This document shows positions 61,845-64,000 of a stretch of 64,000 nucleotides of DNA, piece by piece. The DNA is from Phormidium tenue FACHB-1052 (lineage in GTDB: Bacteria > Cyanobacteriota > Cyanobacteriia > Phormidesmidales > Phormidesmidaceae): NCBI RefSeq assembly GCF_014696675.1, contig NZ_JACJQN010000002.1, positions 186,001 through 250,000 on the forward strand, read 5' to 3'. Made by a program: the position numbers and the translations under genes. Each line of letters starts with the position of its first letter. Positions within the stretch are counted from its first letter, which is position 1. The notes under the pieces are model-generated. The model did no database searches and was not told the origin of the DNA. It saw only the letters and a list, made by a program, of their open reading frames with translations.

Positions 61845-62879
61845 CTATTGTTCTAGCATGTTGGCCAAGCGAGTTTCGCTCAGGCTCAGCAGCGCCTCGG
61901 TGTGGGGCCGACGGTTAGGAATGCGGGTGCTGATGTGAATATGCCGCACCAGGGTCAGCACGGTGTAGAGATCAATTTCTCGGGCGGTGGTCGCTAGGGC
62001 TGATTTCCCGGTGGAGGGGTCAGAATTGGCGCTGAGGTATGTTTCTCGAAGGGCGACTTCGCGATCGCGCAGCGCCGTCGCATCCCCCAACTCCCGCAGG
62101 CTTTGCTCGGTGATGTGGGCGATGAAGTTACCAATGTCCACCGCTGGTGATCCCAGGCAGTAGAGGTCGAGATCGACCAGCCAGAGGCGCTGTCCCCCTG
62201 GGTCGTCAGCGTCGATGAGAATTTGGTCGGCGTAGAAGTCGCGGTGGATGCCGGTGTGAGGGGGTGGGAGAGTGGGAGGGTGGGAGAGTGGAGGGGAGAA
62301 TTGGGTGACGAGGCGATCGCAGGCCGCTAAGACATGCTCAATGCGGGTGGCCCAAGGGGGATGTCGCTCGGCGACTTGGGGCAGGCGATCGCGAAGAATG
62401 GCTAGCTCGTCGGCGAGGGTGTGGGTTTTAGCGGTGGTTACGGGGGTGTGGTGGAGTTTGTGGGCCAGGGTGGCAATGCGCTGTGCTAACGCAATTCCTT
62501 GCTCGGTTGGCAGCAGTTGGGTGGCGGGAATGCCGGGCACTTTGCGCTGGAGGGTCATGTGCCAGTCGGGCACCAGCCCCAGGGGTTCGGGAATGGAGAA
62601 GCGATCGCCACTGTCCGCAGCCCAACCGTTTCTCCACAGGGCTTGCTGCACCTGGTAGCTGGCCACATCAGTGCCCTTAGCGCGAAGCTTGCCCAGTACC
62701 GTGAGGGGGCCGGTGACAGTCTCGGCATGGTATTCCACCAGGGCGCGGCGGCCTAGCTTGTGGCGCACCAGAGTAGCCGCCGTCACCTGGACCAAACTGG
62801 GAATAGCGTTCTGAAGCTGAACCTGGGCCTGCCCTGGGTCTAAGGCTTTTTCTAAAAACGGAATTTTTGAGTCGAGCAT
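61845..62879 (-). CDS. APH-family phosphotransferase
   Basis: A 344-residue aminoglycoside-phosphotransferase-like kinase from the ATG at 62879; a longer frame overlapping the ABC gene is unlikely. Kinase-like motifs: a lysine region near the N-terminus, the catalytic loop GIHRDFYADQILID (HxDxxxxN-like, with Q for N), and the metal site LWLVDLDLYCLGSPAVDIGNF. A proline-rich insert (SPPLSHPPTLPPPHTG) just before the catalytic loop is encoded by pyrimidine-rich repeats at 62264-62294. The substrate is unknown. It lies 13 bp after the ABC exporter gene and may act with it. Confidence 0.8.
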   Translation of the reverse strand: MLDSKIPFLEKALDPGQAQVQLQNAIPSLVQVTAATLVRHKLGRRALVEYHAETVTGPLTVLGKLRAKGTDVASYQVQQALWRNGWAADSGDRFSIPEPLGLVPDWHMTLQRKVPGIPATQLLPTEQGIALAQRIATLAHKLHHTPVTTAKTHTLADELAILRDRLPQVAERHPPWATRIEHVLAACDRLVTQFSPPLSHPPTLPPPHTGIHRDFYADQILIDADDPGGQRLWLVDLDLYCLGSPAVDIGNFIAHITEQSLRELGDATALRDREVALRETYLSANSDPSTGKSALATTAREIDLYTVLTLVRHIHISTRIPNRRPHTEALLSLSETRLANMLEQ

Positions 62880-62892
62880 GGTCAGAATGCCC

Positions 62893-64000
62893 CTACCGCG
62901 ACACCATAGAAGACTCATCCCGCAGGGCCGCCTGCATGCGAAATAGGGTGGCGTAGGGGCCATTTCGGGCCAGGAGTTCTCGATGGCTACCCTGTTCGAC
63001 CATGCGGCCCTGCTCCAAATAGATCACTTGATCAGCCTGAGTGGCCAGGGAGAGATCGTGGGTGATCAGAAACGTGGTGCGCCCCTGGGCCAGCCGTTTG
63101 AGGGCGGCGACTACGGCTTGCTCGTTAGCGCTGTCGAGGCCGGTGGTGGGCTCATCCAAAATCAGAATAGGGGAAGGGCGCAGGGCGGCACGGGCGATCG
63201 CAATCCGCTGCCGCTGCCCTCCCGACAGGGTCGCTCCCCGCTCGCCCACGGGGGTGTCGTAGCCCTGGGGTAGAGCGGCAATAAAGTCGTGGGCGTTGGC
63301 TAGGCGGGCGGCGGCTTCAACTTCGCTCTGGCTAGCTCCAGCCACACCGTAGGCAATGTTTTCGCGAATGGTGGCGGCAAACAGCAGGCTCTCTTGCAGC
63401 ACTACGCTGATCTGGGGTCGCAGGCTGTCGAGGGTGTAGTCGCGCAGGTCGTGGCCGTCGATGAGAGTGCGCCCGGCGGTGGGATCGTAAAGGCGCAGCA
63501 GCAGGCTCATCAGGGTAGACTTGCCGCTGCCGGAGGGGCCGACGACGGCGACCTGCTGCCCCGGCTGTACGGAAAGGTTGAGTCCTTTGAGCACGGGCTG
63601 ACCTGGTTCGTAGGCAAACCAGAGATCCTCCAGTCGCACGGCCCCAGCAAAGATGGGGGCGGGGCGGGCATGGGGGCGATCGCACACTTCCGGCTCGGTT
63701 TCCATCACGTTCAAAATCCGTTCCCCTGAGGCGGCGGCCTTGGCCAGTCGCCCCGTATATTTGGCAAAATTCTGCACCGGCTTAAAGGCGTTCTTGAGGT
63801 AGCTCAGAAACACCAGCACATCCCCCGGCGACAGGGCGTCTTGAATCACCAGCCGAGCGCCAAACCACAGCACCAGGGCAGTGCCCAAAGCAATTACCAC
63901 ATCGACGGTGCGCTCCAGGTGGGCGGCGAGGCGTTTGGTTTCGACCACGTCGTCTAGGCTGCGCTGGTTTTGCTCAGCAAAGACAGCGGCAAAGGCATTC
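62893..64000 (-). CDS. ABC exporter, permease-ATPase fusion (partial)
   Basis: The gene runs off the right edge of the window; its N-terminal part is missing. The visible 369 residues include the last membrane helices ([21 protein letters not shown]) and an ABC ATPase: Walker [18 protein letters not shown]-loop [21 protein letters not shown], signature [16 protein letters not shown], Walker [14 protein letters not shown], and H-loop FLITHDL. This is the type I exporter (half transporter) layout found in lipid or peptide exporters. The frame continues upstream to the window end without a stop. The APH-like gene follows at 13 bp. Confidence 0.9.
   Translation of the reverse strand, partial: NAFAAVFAEQNQRSLDDVVETKRLAAHLERTVDVVIALGTALVLWFGARLVIQDALSPGDVLVFLSYLKNAFKPVQNFAKYTGRLAKAAASGERILNVMETEPEVCDRPHARPAPIFAGAVRLEDLWFAYEPGQPVLKGLNLSVQPGQQVAVVGPSGSGKSTLMSLLLRLYDPTAGRTLIDGHDLRDYTLDSLRPQISVVLQESLLFAATIRENIAYGVAGASQSEVEAAARLANAHDFIAALPQGYDTPVGERGATLSGGQRQRIAIARAALRPSPILILDEPTTGLDSANEQAVVAALKRLAQGRTTFLITHDLSLATQADQVIYLEQGRMVEQGSHRELLARNGPYATLFRMQAALRDESSMVSR

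Overview
The window is chromosomal DNA from a cyanobacterium, most likely a filamentous Leptolyngbya/Nodosilinea/Phormidium-type lineage (the lineage is inference). The evidence is direct: a photosystem II cluster (rubA, ycf48, psbE, psbF, psbL, psbJ), psbX, ycf66, ndhC-ndhK-ndhJ, a phycobilisome linker-domain protein, an IctB-type membrane protein, a PedR-like regulator, and very many copies of the octamer GCGATCGC (HIP1) in genes and spacers. Genes are dense, mostly in short operons of one to four. No rRNA, phage, insertion sequence or CRISPR array was seen.

Layout. 1-3.4 kb: polysaccharide export pair (Wzc-like chain-length/tyrosine kinase, then Wza-like outer-membrane protein), minus strand. 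4-5.7 kb: ndhCKJ with its own terminator. 6-8.4 kb: rubA, ycf48 and the psbEFLJ operon with a visible promoter and terminator. 8.4-19.9 kb: housekeeping genes (nanE, dcd, rph, tyrS, a class A PBP, hisS) mixed with a CobO-like protein lacking its P-loop, an orphan phycobilisome linker, a DUF4168 protein, a PedR-like regulator and a ferritin-like protein. 19.9-31.5 kb: methyltransferase/pyrE, a tRNA with anticodon CAU, a CNNM/CBS transporter, a Gfo/Idh/MocA oxidoreductase, an L,D-transpeptidase, lipA, a CAP protein, an HxlR regulator and rlmB with a long KPR-heptad N-terminus. 31.5-46 kb: a proline-rich lipoprotein, a DMT transporter, ictB, a transaldolase with a C-terminal EF-hand, the circularly permuted ATP-grasp/alpha-E pair, a four-gene minus cluster (TPR, TIGR03792, kinase-like, zinc ribbon) and hemC. 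46-54 kb: a CtpA-type protease, DUF362, DUF554, tRNA-Leu(GAG), accC, yggT, psbX, ycf66 and two small membrane proteins. 54-64 kb: a degenerate adenylate-kinase/thioredoxin fusion, a probable lone integron-type gene cassette, tag, a COG0523 GTPase with a Rieske lipoprotein, a HIT-like protein overlapping dtd, a Uma2 protein, a two-component pair, a phosphotransferase and a truncated ABC exporter.

How the genes relate. Photosynthetic functions recur: PSII assembly (RubA, Ycf48, cytochrome b559, PsbL, PsbJ, PsbX), NDH-1 electron transfer, a light-harvesting linker, redox control (PedR-like) and D1-type C-terminal processing (CtpA). Cell-envelope functions form a second theme (EPS export, PBP, L,D-transpeptidase, lipoproteins). 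The observations most worth a second look are the ORF plus attC-like site at 54.9-55.3 kb, the AK-Trx fusion whose P-loop has lost its lysine and threonine, the CobO-like protein without a P-loop, and the 28-unit heptad repeat in RlmB.
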